A stretch of DNA of 64,000 nt from Knoellia flava TL1 (GTDB lineage Bacteria; Actinomycetota; Actinomycetes; Actinomycetales; Dermatophilaceae): positions 1 to 64,000 of the forward strand of contig NZ_AVPI01000012.1 of the NCBI RefSeq assembly GCF_000768675.1, given 5' to 3'. Position numbers and translations under genes: made by a program. Positions 18,331 through 26,717 of the stretch are shown here, piece after piece; position 1 is the first letter of the stretch, and each line of letters starts with the position of its first letter. The notes beneath the pieces are model-generated. The model saw nothing but the letters and a program-made list of their open reading frames with translations, did not search any database and was not told the DNA's origin.

Positions 18331-19235
18331 GGCGTCAGTCCCCGGACGAGGGAGGTCATCGCGATCCGGTTCTTCACGCTCGAGGGGACCCGGACGCGCT
18401 GCTGCGGGATGAGCGACGCCGGTGTCGCGCGCAGACGGGCCGAGAGCTCGTCGAAGAGCGAGTGCGCGGCCGCCACGGCCACTCGGCTGCTCTTGGGCAG
18501 GGCGTCGACCGAGGCCTTGGACGTGGCGAGGTCGGAGTCGATGTCGTCGAGGATCCGGTGCTTGTCGGCCTCGGTGAGCGCATCCGGGTCGATGCCGGGG
18601 AAGTAGCGACGCCCCCGCACGTGGAAGTCCTCGCCCAGGTCGCGCAGGAAGTTGACCTTCTGGAAGGCCGCGCCGAGACGGCGGGCGCCCTCCTCCAGCT
18701 CCGCCGACGGCGTCACCACGACGGGTGCAGGTGCCCCGTCGATCATGAAGACCCGCAGGCACATGAGACCGACCACCTCGGCAGACCCGTAGACGTAGTC
18801 GAGGAAGCTCTGCTCGTCGTGCTCGGTGACGGTCAGGTCGGCCCGCATCGAGCGCAGGAACGGCGCGATGAGCTCGTCGTCGATGCCGCAGCGGCGTGCG
18901 GTCCCCGCGAACGCGTGCACGACGAGGTTCGGGCTGTAGCCGTCGACGAGGGCCTGCCGCGTCTCGTCCTCGAAGCGGTCGAGCGCCGCCTCCGCACGGT
19001 CGGGCCGCGAGACCCCGATGGGTCCGTCGACGATCTCGTCGGCGAGGCGCACGAACGCATAGACGTCGCGGATCCGGCCGCGGACGGGCTCGCCGAGCAG
19101 TCTCGAGGCGAGCCCGAACGACGACGAGTAGGTCCGGATGACCCGGGCCGCGGTGTCCCGGGCGACCGCGTCGAACTGGCGTTGTTCGGCCTGGGCCCAT
19201 CCGGACGAGCCGTCCTTGGGGTGGCGACGGAGCAT
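18327..19235 (-). CDS. crtB: Phytoene synthase
   Basis: Squalene/phytoene synthase family enzyme, 302 aa, joining two geranylgeranyl diphosphates. Two Asp-rich motifs are visible: LADEIVD in the first third and NFLRDLGED in the second half. YSSSFGLASRLL at about 33-44 matches the family's N-terminal block. Its ATG lies in an ATGA overlap with the crtE stop. Cytoplasmic or membrane-peripheral. Confidence 0.95.
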   Translation of the reverse strand: MLRRHPKDGSSGWAQAEQRQFDAVARDTAARVIRTYSSSFGLASRLLGEPVRGRIRDVYAFVRLADEIVDGPIGVSRPDRAEAALDRFEDETRQALVDGYSPNLVVHAFAGTARRCGIDDELIAPFLRSMRADLTVTEHDEQSFLDYVYGSAEVVGLMCLRVFMIDGAPAPVVVTPSAELEEGARRLGAAFQKVNFLRDLGEDFHVRGRRYFPGIDPDALTEADKHRILDDIDSDLATSKASVDALPKSSRVAVAAAHSLFDELSARLRATPASLIPQQRVRVPSSVKNRIAMTSLVRGLTP

Positions 19236-20284
19236 CACGCGGCGCTCTCCAGCATCTGGTCGGTGAGGGACGACAGCTCGTCCACGAGGGACGCGGGCAG
19301 ACCGGAGGTCCGGGCCGTGCGCAGGCCCTCCCGCAGGTGGTTCTCGGCGAGCCGGGCGACGAACTCCCGCGACCCGGACTCCTCGAGGAGGGCCCGGACG
19401 CTGCGCGCGGTGGTCTCGGTGAGGGACCGGTCGCCGACGTGGGGGGCGATGCTCGACCACGCGGCGGTGCCCCGCGCGTGCACGATGAGGGGGGTGAGCT
19501 TGCCCTCCCGGAGGTCGCCGAGCGTGTCCTTGCCGGTGGCTGCCTCCTCACCGAAGACCCCCCGCAGGTCGTCGACGAGCTGGAAGCCGATGCCCACGAG
19601 CCGGCCCACGACGCCGAGGGGCTCGTGCGCCTCCGAGGGTGCGGACGCGAGGAGCGCACCGGCCTGGAGCGGCAGCCGGAAGGAGTAGGCGGCCGTCTTG
19701 CGGTAGTGCATGGCCACGATGTCCTCCACCGTCGTGTCCGTCGACTCGCACACCGAGAGCAGCACGTCGTCCAGCTCGCCGGCCGCGCTCACGGCGATGG
19801 CGTCGTCGAAGAGGTCGAGCAGGCGTTCGGTCCGCGCGGCGTCGGCGCCGCAGAGCGCGACGATGCGCATCGCCCCCGCGAGGGCGAGGTCGCCGGCGAG
19901 GACACCTGCCGCGACGCCGGCCGACGCGGAGCCGTCGGGCGAGGCGCCGCGCGCCGAGGCCCACGTGACGAAGGTGCCGGAGATGTTGTCGGCGCCACGA
20001 CGCACCAGGTCGCGGTCGATGACGTCGTCGTGCACCAGGAAGGCCGTGTGCAGGAGCTCGAGGGCGGCGGCCACCCGCAGGGCGACCTCGTCCTCGTTCC
20101 CGCCGTAGCAGCGATGTGCGGCGAGGAGGAGCTGCGGTCGCAGCCGCTTGCCTCCGGAGGAGCAGCGGTCGAGGGCCGACCACAGCTCGTCGATGCCGGG
20201 ACCGAGTGACCGGGCGCGGAGGCGGCCGCTCTCGAGCCACCGGCGCAGCTCGGCCTCGAGGGCCGGCGAGGACGGGGGAGCCAT
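19235..20284 (-). CDS. crtE: Geranylgeranyl diphosphate synthase
   Basis: Trans-polyprenyl diphosphate synthase of 349 aa giving the C20 precursor. GGKRLRP, the first Asp-rich motif in FLVHDDVIDRD and a second one in FQLVDDLRGVFG are present, as is the GKDTLGDLREGKLTPL block. ATG 20284 lies 5 nt after TACTTT (20290-20295, minus strand), arguing for a leaderless start and for an internal promoter of the carotenoid operon. It is 23 nt downstream of the PAP2 gene. Confidence 0.94.
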   Translation of the reverse strand: MAPPSSPALEAELRRWLESGRLRARSLGPGIDELWSALDRCSSGGKRLRPQLLLAAHRCYGGNEDEVALRVAAALELLHTAFLVHDDVIDRDLVRRGADNISGTFVTWASARGASPDGSASAGVAAGVLAGDLALAGAMRIVALCGADAARTERLLDLFDDAIAVSAAGELDDVLLSVCESTDTTVEDIVAMHYRKTAAYSFRLPLQAGALLASAPSEAHEPLGVVGRLVGIGFQLVDDLRGVFGEEAATGKDTLGDLREGKLTPLIVHARGTAAWSSIAPHVGDRSLTETTARSVRALLEESGSREFVARLAENHLREGLRTARTSGLPASLVDELSSLTDQMLESAA

Positions 20285-20289
20285 ACCAG

Positions 20290-20295
20290 AAAGTA
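20290..20295 (-). promoter_or_regulatory. Candidate -10 box of the carotenoid operon
   Basis: TACTTT on the minus strand ends 5 nt before the crtE ATG, with no ribosome binding site between. This agrees with the leaderless pattern seen at several other genes in the window. The PAP2 gene upstream could also read through. Confidence 0.5.
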
Positions 20296-20307
20296 CCTCG
20301 CGAACCT

Positions 20308-21231
20308 TCAGGCCCGTTCCTCCGCCGCCGGGGTCCACCTGACGTCTCGCGCCTCGACCCCCGGCCCCGAGTCCTCCGGGTCGGTCCGGCGCTCGCGAAG
20401 GAGGGTCGACAGCCGTGCCGTCGCGACGGCGGCGCCGGCGCCCAGCCACCCGGCGAGGACGTCGACGACGTAGTGCTCGCCGGTGTAGACGAGCGTCCAG
20501 GCCATGAGCAGGGCGTAGCCGCAGGTCGCCACGCGCCACCACCAGCGCGAGCCGGGCCAGAGGAAGACCGCGAGGAGCGCGGGGACCGCCGCATGCAGGG
20601 AGGGCATCGCGGCCACCGGGTTGCTGTCACCCTGCAGCCCTTCCAGGGCGGCGCCGACCGGCTCGAGACCGAGGCCCTCCCATCCGAAGGCGGACAGCCG
20701 CTCGACCGGCTCGACGACCCCGAGGTCGGCGGCGAGCCAGGGCGGTGACGCGGGGAAGAGCATGTAGGTCGCGATCGAGGCGAGGGTCAGGACGAGCACC
20801 GACGTCACCCAGCCGGCGAACCGCTGCCGCGCGAGGAACCACAGGCACCCGGTGGCGACGGGCAGCGCGACGTAGTGCGTCACGTAGACGACCGAGGCGA
20901 CGACGTCCCACCACTGCGCCTCGGGGCGCAGGAGCAGGTCCTGCAGCCAGACGGTGGGGAGGGTGCCGAAGGTCGCGCGGTCGGCGGCGGCCGGCCAGAT
21001 GATCTGCAGGCCCGCGCCGAGGCGGTTGACCTCGCCCTCGGTGAGCTCGCCGTGCGACAGCGGGGCACTCACCCACTGGGCGACGGCATACGCGACGAGG
21101 ATGACCGAGAGGGGCGAGAGGGCGATGAGGAGCTGGGCCCACGCGGGACGCTCGGAGGCAGGGTCCTGACCTGGGGGGCGCTCCTCCCCCTCCGCGGTCG
21201 CCGCTCTGTTGTCGGCGGCCGTGGGATCCAT
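20308..21231 (-). CDS. PAP2 superfamily membrane phosphatase/phosphotransferase
   Basis: Integral membrane protein of 307 aa with five or six helices. Phosphatase motifs PSLHAAVP (about 218-225) and GEHYVVDVLAGW (about 258-269) carry the catalytic histidines. It resembles the inositolphosphotransferase (AUR1-like) branch. The first 40 residues are polar and Glu-rich. It lies directly upstream of crtE on the same strand, so it might dephosphorylate an isoprenoid diphosphate or simply share a transcript. Substrate unknown. Confidence 0.85.
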   Translation of the reverse strand: MDPTAADNRAATAEGEERPPGQDPASERPAWAQLLIALSPLSVILVAYAVAQWVSAPLSHGELTEGEVNRLGAGLQIIWPAAADRATFGTLPTVWLQDLLLRPEAQWWDVVASVVYVTHYVALPVATGCLWFLARQRFAGWVTSVLVLTLASIATYMLFPASPPWLAADLGVVEPVERLSAFGWEGLGLEPVGAALEGLQGDSNPVAAMPSLHAAVPALLAVFLWPGSRWWWRVATCGYALLMAWTLVYTGEHYVVDVLAGWLGAGAAVATARLSTLLRERRTDPEDSGPGVEARDVRWTPAAEERA

Positions 21232-21245
21232 GGACACAGTGTGCG

Positions 21246-22387
21246 TCAGCGGTGGCCCGGGAGGAGGATCTGGCGGACCTCGGTCCCCGCGTGCAGCCGG
21301 TCGAGCGCTGCGTTGACGTCGTCGAGCGGCACCGAGCGCGAGGTGACGAGGGCGTCCGCGGGCAGCAGCCCCGCGGCATACAGGTCGAAGAGCCGAGGCA
21401 GGTCGCGGCGCGGCACGGCCGAGCCCATGTAGGAGCCGAGGATCGACTTCTCCTCGCCGACGAGCGAGGCGATGGGCACGTCCACCGTGTGCCGCGGGTG
21501 GGGGAGCCCGGCGACGACGACGCGGCCGCCGACCCGGGTGGCCGCATAGGCCGTGGCCAGCGCGGCCGGGTGTCCGGCCGCCTCGACCGCCACGGTGACC
21601 CCGCCCCCGGTGAGCTCGCGGACCCCCTCGACGGCGTCGTCGCCCGCGAGGACACCGTGGGTGGCGCCGACCGCGAGGGCCGACGCGAGCTTGGACTCGA
21701 CGGTGTCGACGGCGATCACGGGATGGGCGCCGGCGAGTGCCGCGGCCATGACGGCGGAGATGCCCACACCTCCGAGCCCGACGACCACGACCGAGTCGCC
21801 CGGACGGACCGCGGCGGTGTTGAGGACCGCGCCCGCGCCGGTGAGCACCGCGCACCCGAAGACCGCGGCGAGCTCGAGCGGCACGTCGTCGGGGACGGGC
21901 ACGAGCGAGCGCGGCGAGACGACGGTGAGCTCGGAGAAGGCCGAGACGCCGAGGTGGTGGTGCAGCTCGGCACCGGACGCGTCACGGAAGGGGCGGCGGC
22001 CGGTGACGAGCCGGGCCTCGCGGTTCGCGGCCTGGGCGTCGGCGCACCGGACGGGGTGGCCGGCGGCACACTCGGCGCAGGTGCCACAGGACGGCACGTA
22101 GGAGCAGACGACCCGGTCGCCCGGCGCCACGTCCGTGACGCCGGACCCGACCTCTTCGACGACCCCCGCCGCCTCGGCCCCAGCACCATCGGCAGCGGTC
22201 GCGGCCGGTCGCCGTTGACGACGGAGAGGTCGGAGTGGCACAGGCCCGCGGCGGCGATGCGCACGAGGACCTCGCCGGGGCCGGGCCCGTCGAGCTCGAC
22301 CTCCTCGACCGAGAGCGGGGCCGACTCGGCGAAGGGCAGGTCCCCGGTCGACCGTCGCAGCACCGCGGCCCTCGTCGTGATGCTCAT
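21246..22387 (-). pseudogene. Zinc-dependent alcohol dehydrogenase with a frameshift
   Basis: MDR-family dehydrogenase split between two frames. The N-terminal part (from ATG 22387) reads in one frame through AAAGLCHSDLSVVNG and MVLG. The rest reads in another from EAAGVVEEVGSGV to the end. The expected GHEAAG zinc-ligand motif is broken at about 22176: one base of the His codon is missing. The structural zinc loop CGTCAECAAGHPVRC and the Rossmann motif GLGGVG are intact. It may be a real lesion or a sequence error. It ends 14 nt before the PAP2 gene. Confidence 0.82.
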
Positions 22388-22499
22388 CGGTGCCTTCCGT
22401 CTGGTCCATCGGGGTCGGTCGGATGGTGCCCATTGTTCACACCGCTCCGGTCCGAAGGCTGGGGAGCGCCGGACCGGGGTTCGGTGACACAGTGTGCGG

Positions 22500-23084
22500 A
22501 TGGCTGACGGTGGGGTCGCTGGGCTGGTGCTCGCGGCGGGGGCGGGGCGGCGCATGGGCGGGCCCAAGGCCCTGCTGCGGCTCTCGCCGTGCGGACCCTC
22601 GCTGGTCGAGAGGGCGATCGACCGGCTGCACGCGGCGGGGGTGGGCGAGGTTCACGTCGTCGTCGGGTCGGCAGCCGCCAGCGTCACCGTGCACGCGGAG
22701 CACGCCGGCGGGGTCGTCGTCGAGGCGACCGACTGGGACGAGGGGATGGGCGCCTCGCTGCGCCGAGGGCTCGAGGTCCTCGACAGCACCGACGCCGAGG
22801 CGGTGCTGCTCATGCTCGTGGACCTGCCCGACGTGTCGTCCGACGTGCACGTCCGGTTGCTCGCCTCCGCGGGCGGCGACCTGACCGACGTCCTCGTGCG
22901 GGCGGCATACGGAGGGGTTCCCGGGCACCCGGTGCTCCTCGGGCGAGAGCACTGGAAGGGGGTGTGCGAGAGCGCCGTCGGCGACCACGGCGCCCGCGAC
23001 TACCTCGCCTCGCAGCAGCCGCGCCTCGTCGAGTGCGCCGACCTCGCCACCGGGCGCGACATCGACCGGCCCGCTGACGTCTGA
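22500..23084 (+). CDS. MocA-like molybdenum cofactor nucleotidyltransferase
   Basis: MobA-like NTP transferase of 194 aa. The nucleotide loop LVLAAGAGRRMGGPKALL is at about 8-25, and the LLMLVDLPDV metal motif and the GVPGHPVLL block are those of MocA-type enzymes, which attach CMP to molybdopterin for xanthine/CO dehydrogenase-type enzymes. ATG 22500 follows CACAGT by 6 nt; GTG 22494 is an alternative. The MoxR, VWA and XdhC genes downstream support a role in molybdenum hydroxylase maturation. Confidence 0.85.
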   Translation: MADGGVAGLVLAAGAGRRMGGPKALLRLSPCGPSLVERAIDRLHAAGVGEVHVVVGSAAASVTVHAEHAGGVVVEATDWDEGMGASLRRGLEVLDSTDAEAVLLMLVDLPDVSSDVHVRLLASAGGDLTDVLVRAAYGGVPGHPVLLGREHWKGVCESAVGDHGARDYLASQQPRLVECADLATGRDIDRPADV

Positions 23085-23109
23085 CCCCGTCCGTGTGACG
23101 ATGCACGGT

Positions 23110-24015
23110 ATGGACCTCGCCCCCGGGAGCACCGCCACCGCAGCCGACCTGCGCGCCGCGCTCGAGGCCACCGGCTACCTCGTCGACGACGACCTCGCGA
23201 CGATCGCCTGGCTCGCCACCCGGCTGTCGCGTCCCCTGCTCCTCGAGGGCGAGCCCGGCACCGGCAAGACCGCGCTCGCCGAGGCGCTCGCGGCTGCCGC
23301 GGGCGTGCCGCTCATCCGGCTCCAGTGCCACGAGGGCATCGACGCGAGCCAGGCGCTCTACGACTGGGACTTCCCCCGCCAGATCCTCCACCTGCGCGCG
23401 GTCGAGGCCGTCGACGGCGCCGGGGCCAACGGCACCGGATCGCTCGCCGAGGTCGAGGCGGGTCTCTTCGAGGAGCGCTTCCTCGTCGCCCGTCCCATCC
23501 TGCGTGCGCTGCGCGAGGCCCCTGCCGTGCTCCTCGTCGACGAGATCGACCGGGCCGACGACGAGTTCGAGGCGTTCCTCCTCGAGGTCCTCTCGACGTG
23601 GCAGGTGAGCATCCCCGAGCTCGGCACGGTGCGCGCCTCGGTGCCGCCGCTCGTCGTCCTCACCTCCAACCGCACCCGCGAGGTCCACGACGCGCTCAAG
23701 CGACGCTGCCTCTATCACTGGCTCGAGCACCCCTCTCTCGAGCGCGAGCTCGCGATCGTGCGGTCGCGGGCACCCGAGGTGGCCGAGGCGCTGGCGGCTC
23801 AGGTGGTCCGAGTCGTGCACGCCGTGCGCGACGACACCGAGCTCGTCAAGCCGCCCGGCGTCGCCGAGACCCTCGACTGGGCCCGGGCGCTGCACGAGCT
23901 CGGCGTGCGCGACCTCGACACCGCCTCGGCCGCTGCCTCGCTCGGCGTCGCGGTCAAGTACCGCGAGGACGCCGACCGCGTCCGCGCCTCGCTCGACCGG
24001 ATCCTCGCCCGGTGA
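23110..24015 (+). CDS. MoxR-family AAA ATPase (CoxD-like)
   Basis: AAA+ ATPase of about 301 aa. Walker A LLEGEPGTGKTAL is near 43-55, the Walker B motif is VLLVDEIDRAD, and sensor 1 is in VLTSNRT. MoxR proteins work as chaperones with VWA partners to insert metals or cofactors; CoxD does so for CO dehydrogenase. The next gene is the VWA partner. ATG 23110 is chosen because GACGAT lies 7 nt upstream; GTG 23095 and ATG 23101 are alternatives. Confidence 0.9.
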   Translation: MDLAPGSTATAADLRAALEATGYLVDDDLATIAWLATRLSRPLLLEGEPGTGKTALAEALAAAAGVPLIRLQCHEGIDASQALYDWDFPRQILHLRAVEAVDGAGANGTGSLAEVEAGLFEERFLVARPILRALREAPAVLLVDEIDRADDEFEAFLLEVLSTWQVSIPELGTVRASVPPLVVLTSNRTREVHDALKRRCLYHWLEHPSLERELAIVRSRAPEVAEALAAQVVRVVHAVRDDTELVKPPGVAETLDWARALHELGVRDLDTASAAASLGVAVKYREDADRVRASLDRILAR

Positions 24016-24019
24016 CGTC

Positions 24020-25138
24020 GTGACCACCACCCGCGCTCCCGAGGAGGTGCTCCTCGGCTTCGCGCGCGCCCTGCGCGCCGCCGGCGTCCCCGTCACCGCC
24101 GATCGCGAGCGCACCTACCTCCTCGCCGTCGCCACCGTGGGCCTCGAGGACCGCGCGGCGGTGTATTCCGTCGGGCGGGCCACGCTCTGCGGCTCGCCTG
24201 CCGACCTCGAGCGCTACGACCTCGTGTATGCCGTGTGGTTCGGTGCCGAGCGCCCCGCTGCTGCGCGTCGCGCGCCCTCGACGCGGCCACCGGCCTCGAT
24301 GGCCGACCTGCGCGACGGGCGCGACGACGGCTCTGGCGTGGAGCCGGACGAGCCCAGGGCGGACGACGTCCGAGCACAGGCGAGTGCGATGGAAGTGTTG
24401 CGGCACAGGGACATCGCCACGATGTCGGCTCGTGAGCGTGCTGCCCTGGCCCGGATATTCGCCGGGCTGAGGCCGCGTCCGCCGCGCCGCCGCACGCACC
24501 GCTGGACGGCTGCCCCGCGCGGCCGTGTCGACGCCCGCGCCACGATGCGCGAGATGGTCCGGCGCCATGGCGAGCCGGGTCCGGTCCGATGGCGGACCCA
24601 GGCCGAGCGCCCGCGCCGGGTCGTCGTCCTCCTCGATGTCTCGGGGTCGATGAGTGCGTATGCCGACTCCTTGCTCCGTCTCGCCCACGCCTGGTGCCGG
24701 TCGGCCGGACCCGTGGAGGTCTTCACGGTTGGGACGCGGCTCACCCACGTCACCGTCGCCCTGCACCAGCGCGACCCCGACCGCGCGCTCGTCGCCACGG
24801 GCCGCACCATCCCCGACTGGTCGGGCGGCACGCGGCTCGCCGACGGGCTCAAGGCGTTCCTCGACCTGTGGGGGCGCCGGGGCATGGCGCGCGGCGCCGT
24901 GGTCGTCCTCGTGAGCGACGGGTGGGAACGCGGGGACCCCGAGGGCCTCGCGGAGCAGATGCGGCGGCTGCGTTCGCTCGCGCACCACGTCGTCTGGGCC
25001 AACCCGCACCGCGGCCTCGACGCCTACGAGCCGGTCCAGCAGGGCATCGTCGCTGCGCTGCCGCACGTCGACTCCTTCGTCCCCGGCCACTCGATGGCCG
25101 CGTTCGCCGACCTGCTGGACGTGGTGGCCGATGCGTGA
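24020..25138 (+). CDS. VWA domain protein, CoxE-like
   Basis: Protein of 372 aa whose C-terminal half is a von Willebrand A domain with the MIDAS motif DVSGSMS and later SDGWERGDP. The N-terminal half is helical and basic, as in CoxE, the partner of the CoxD ATPase in CO dehydrogenase maturation. The C-terminal NPHRGLDAYEPVQQGIVAALPHVD block is typical. The GTG start lies 4 nt after the ATPase stop, and the gene overlaps the XdhC gene, which argues for joint function. Confidence 0.9.
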   Translation: MTTTRAPEEVLLGFARALRAAGVPVTADRERTYLLAVATVGLEDRAAVYSVGRATLCGSPADLERYDLVYAVWFGAERPAAARRAPSTRPPASMADLRDGRDDGSGVEPDEPRADDVRAQASAMEVLRHRDIATMSARERAALARIFAGLRPRPPRRRTHRWTAAPRGRVDARATMREMVRRHGEPGPVRWRTQAERPRRVVVLLDVSGSMSAYADSLLRLAHAWCRSAGPVEVFTVGTRLTHVTVALHQRDPDRALVATGRTIPDWSGGTRLADGLKAFLDLWGRRGMARGAVVVLVSDGWERGDPEGLAEQMRRLRSLAHHVVWANPHRGLDAYEPVQQGIVAALPHVDSFVPGHSMAAFADLLDVVADA

Positions 25139-26246
25139 GGTGCTGCGCGAGCTGCGCGCGTGGTGGGAGGCGGGTGAGCCTGTCGCGATGGCCACGGTCG
25201 TCGACACCTTCTCGTCGTCGCCACGCCCGCCGGGTGCGTCGATGCTCGTCGGACCGGACGGCACCGTCGTCGGCTCGGTCTCCGGGGGCTGCGTCGAGGG
25301 TGCCGTCCACGACGTCGGTCTGGACGTCCTTGCCTCTGCCACACCGGAACTCGCGCACTACGGCGTCTCGGACGAGACGGCATACGGGGTGGGTCTCACG
25401 TGTGGGGGCGAGCTCGACGTCTTCGTCGAGAAGGTGACACCGGAGTCGTTCCCGGAGCTCGGCGAGGTCGCCGACGACATCGAGGCCGGGCGGCCGGTGG
25501 CGGTCGCGACCGTCGTCGCCCACCCGGACCCGGCATGGGTCGGCCGGCGGCTCGTCGTGCGACCGGACTCGGCGTCGGGGAGCCTCGGGCTCGACCGGGC
25601 CGACGCCGCCGTCACCGACGACGCCCGGGGCCTGCTCGACCACGGCACGACCGAGACCCTCACCTACGGGCCGGAGGGGGAGCGGCGCGGCGAGGGGATG
25701 CGGGTCTTCGTCGCGTCCTACGCGCCGCGCCCGCGGATGATCGTCTTCGGCGCCATCGACTTCGCGGCGGCGGTCGCCGAGATGGGCGCCTTCCTCGGGT
25801 ATGCCGTCACGGTGTGCGACGCGCGTCCGCTCTTCGCGACGCCGGCCCGGCTGCCGGCGGCCGACGAGGTCGTCGTGTCCTGGCCGCACACCTACCTGCG
25901 CGACGAGGCCGGTGCGGGACGGGTCGACGCCCGGACCGTGCTGTGCGTGCTCACCCACGACCCGAAGTTCGACGTGCCGCTGCTCGAGGTCGCACTGCGG
26001 CTCCCCGCGGTCGCCTACGTCGGCGCGATGGGCTCACGCCGCACGCACGAGGACCGGATGCGGCACCTGCGCGAGGCTGGGCTCACCGAGGAGGAGCTGT
26101 CGCGGCTGTCGTCGCCGATCGGGCTCGACCTCGGTGGCCGGACCCCGCAGGAGACGGCGGTGTCGATCGCGGCCGAGATCGTCGCGCTGCGCTGGGGTGG
26201 CGCCGGCGACCGGCTGAGCGAGCGGCAGGGGCCGATCCACCCCTGA
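25131..26246 (+). CDS. XdhC/CoxI family maturation protein
   Basis: XdhC-like protein of 371 aa. The N-terminal XdhC/CoxI domain holds the SVSGGCVEGAV motif with its cysteine and a second cysteine in GLTCGGELDVF. A C-terminal Rossmann-like domain includes YVGAMGSRRTHEDRM. XdhC binds molybdenum cofactor and loads it, with the sulfido ligand, into xanthine dehydrogenase-type enzymes. The first residue of the motif that would be GxGxxA (about 210) reads FGAIDFA, a degenerate Rossmann loop. The ATG overlaps the VWA gene. Confidence 0.92.
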   Translation: MREVLRELRAWWEAGEPVAMATVVDTFSSSPRPPGASMLVGPDGTVVGSVSGGCVEGAVHDVGLDVLASATPELAHYGVSDETAYGVGLTCGGELDVFVEKVTPESFPELGEVADDIEAGRPVAVATVVAHPDPAWVGRRLVVRPDSASGSLGLDRADAAVTDDARGLLDHGTTETLTYGPEGERRGEGMRVFVASYAPRPRMIVFGAIDFAAAVAEMGAFLGYAVTVCDARPLFATPARLPAADEVVVSWPHTYLRDEAGAGRVDARTVLCVLTHDPKFDVPLLEVALRLPAVAYVGAMGSRRTHEDRMRHLREAGLTEEELSRLSSPIGLDLGGRTPQETAVSIAAEIVALRWGGAGDRLSERQGPIHP

Positions 26247-26261
26247 CCCACCCGGCTCCTG

Positions 26262-26324
26262 CGACTTCTTGCCCGGATGCGACACGCTCGCTGGCGCTCG
26301 CTGTCGCATCCGAGCAAGAAGTCG
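26262..26324. repeat. Hairpin of the CGACTTCTTGCCC family, copy 1
   Basis: Arms 26262-26284 and 26302-26324 pair at 22 of 23 positions. Together with the next element it fills the gap between convergent genes. Confidence 0.88.
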
Positions 26325-26347
26325 AAGGACGGTGCGCGGGGGCGGTG

Positions 26348-26411
26348 CGACTTCTTGCCCCGTTGCGACACGCTCGCTGGCGCTCCCGTGTCGCAACGGG
26401 GCAAGAAGTCG
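26348..26411. repeat. Hairpin of the CGACTTCTTGCCC family, copy 2
   Basis: Arms 26348-26372 and 26387-26411 form a perfect 25-bp stem. It ends 3 nt before the stop of the minus-strand small gene. Its outer 13 bases equal those of copy 1, while the inner stem differs and keeps pairing. Confidence 0.9.
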
Positions 26412-26414
26412 GGG

Positions 26415-26627
26415 TCAGGCGGCGCGGTCGTAGGCGCGGGGGTCGTTGGCCTCGAGGTCGTGGACGATGCGGCGGACGTCGGCGTCGGAGTCGACGTGGT
26501 GGCGGAAGTCGTCGGACCACGGGGCGGTCTGCTGGCGACGGTTGCTCCGCTCGAGCGCCCAGACGAAGAGGGCGACGAGGATCAGCGCGGGGCCGACGGG
26601 GGCGATGTCTGCAAGGAATGTGCTCAT
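26415..26627 (-). CDS. Small single-span membrane protein
   Basis: Protein of 70 aa: one hydrophobic helix at about 10-26, then a charged cytoplasmic-type tail rich in Asp and Arg. No family recognised. The ATG at 26627 is divergent from the AraC/GlxA-type regulator gene; a palindrome lies between them. Such proteins are common unannotated genes in actinobacteria. Function unknown. Confidence 0.65.
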   Translation of the reverse strand: MSTFLADIAPVGPALILVALFVWALERSNRRQQTAPWSDDFRHHVDSDADVRRIVHDLEANDPRAYDRAA

Positions 26628-26652
26628 GGCACAAGTTTGCTGCCCGACCATA

Positions 26653-26672
26653 TCCTGCCACGAGTGGCAGGA
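26653..26672. promoter_or_regulatory. Perfect 20-bp interrupted palindrome, candidate operator
   Basis: TCCTGCCAC-GA-GTGGCAGGA lies in the 90-nt divergent region between the small membrane protein and the AraC/GlxA regulator. A further half-site, TGCTGCCAA, follows at about 26691-26700. Placement suggests binding by the adjacent regulator; this is inference. Confidence 0.5.
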
Positions 26673-26717
26673 CTGCCCGTCTTGCACAAGATGCTGCCAA
26701 CCTGTCATCCTGCGGGG

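Noticed and set aside
26262-26411. Possible CRISPR array
   Set aside because: The repeats are palindromic arms of two hairpins, not regularly spaced direct repeats with unique spacers, and no cas gene is present.
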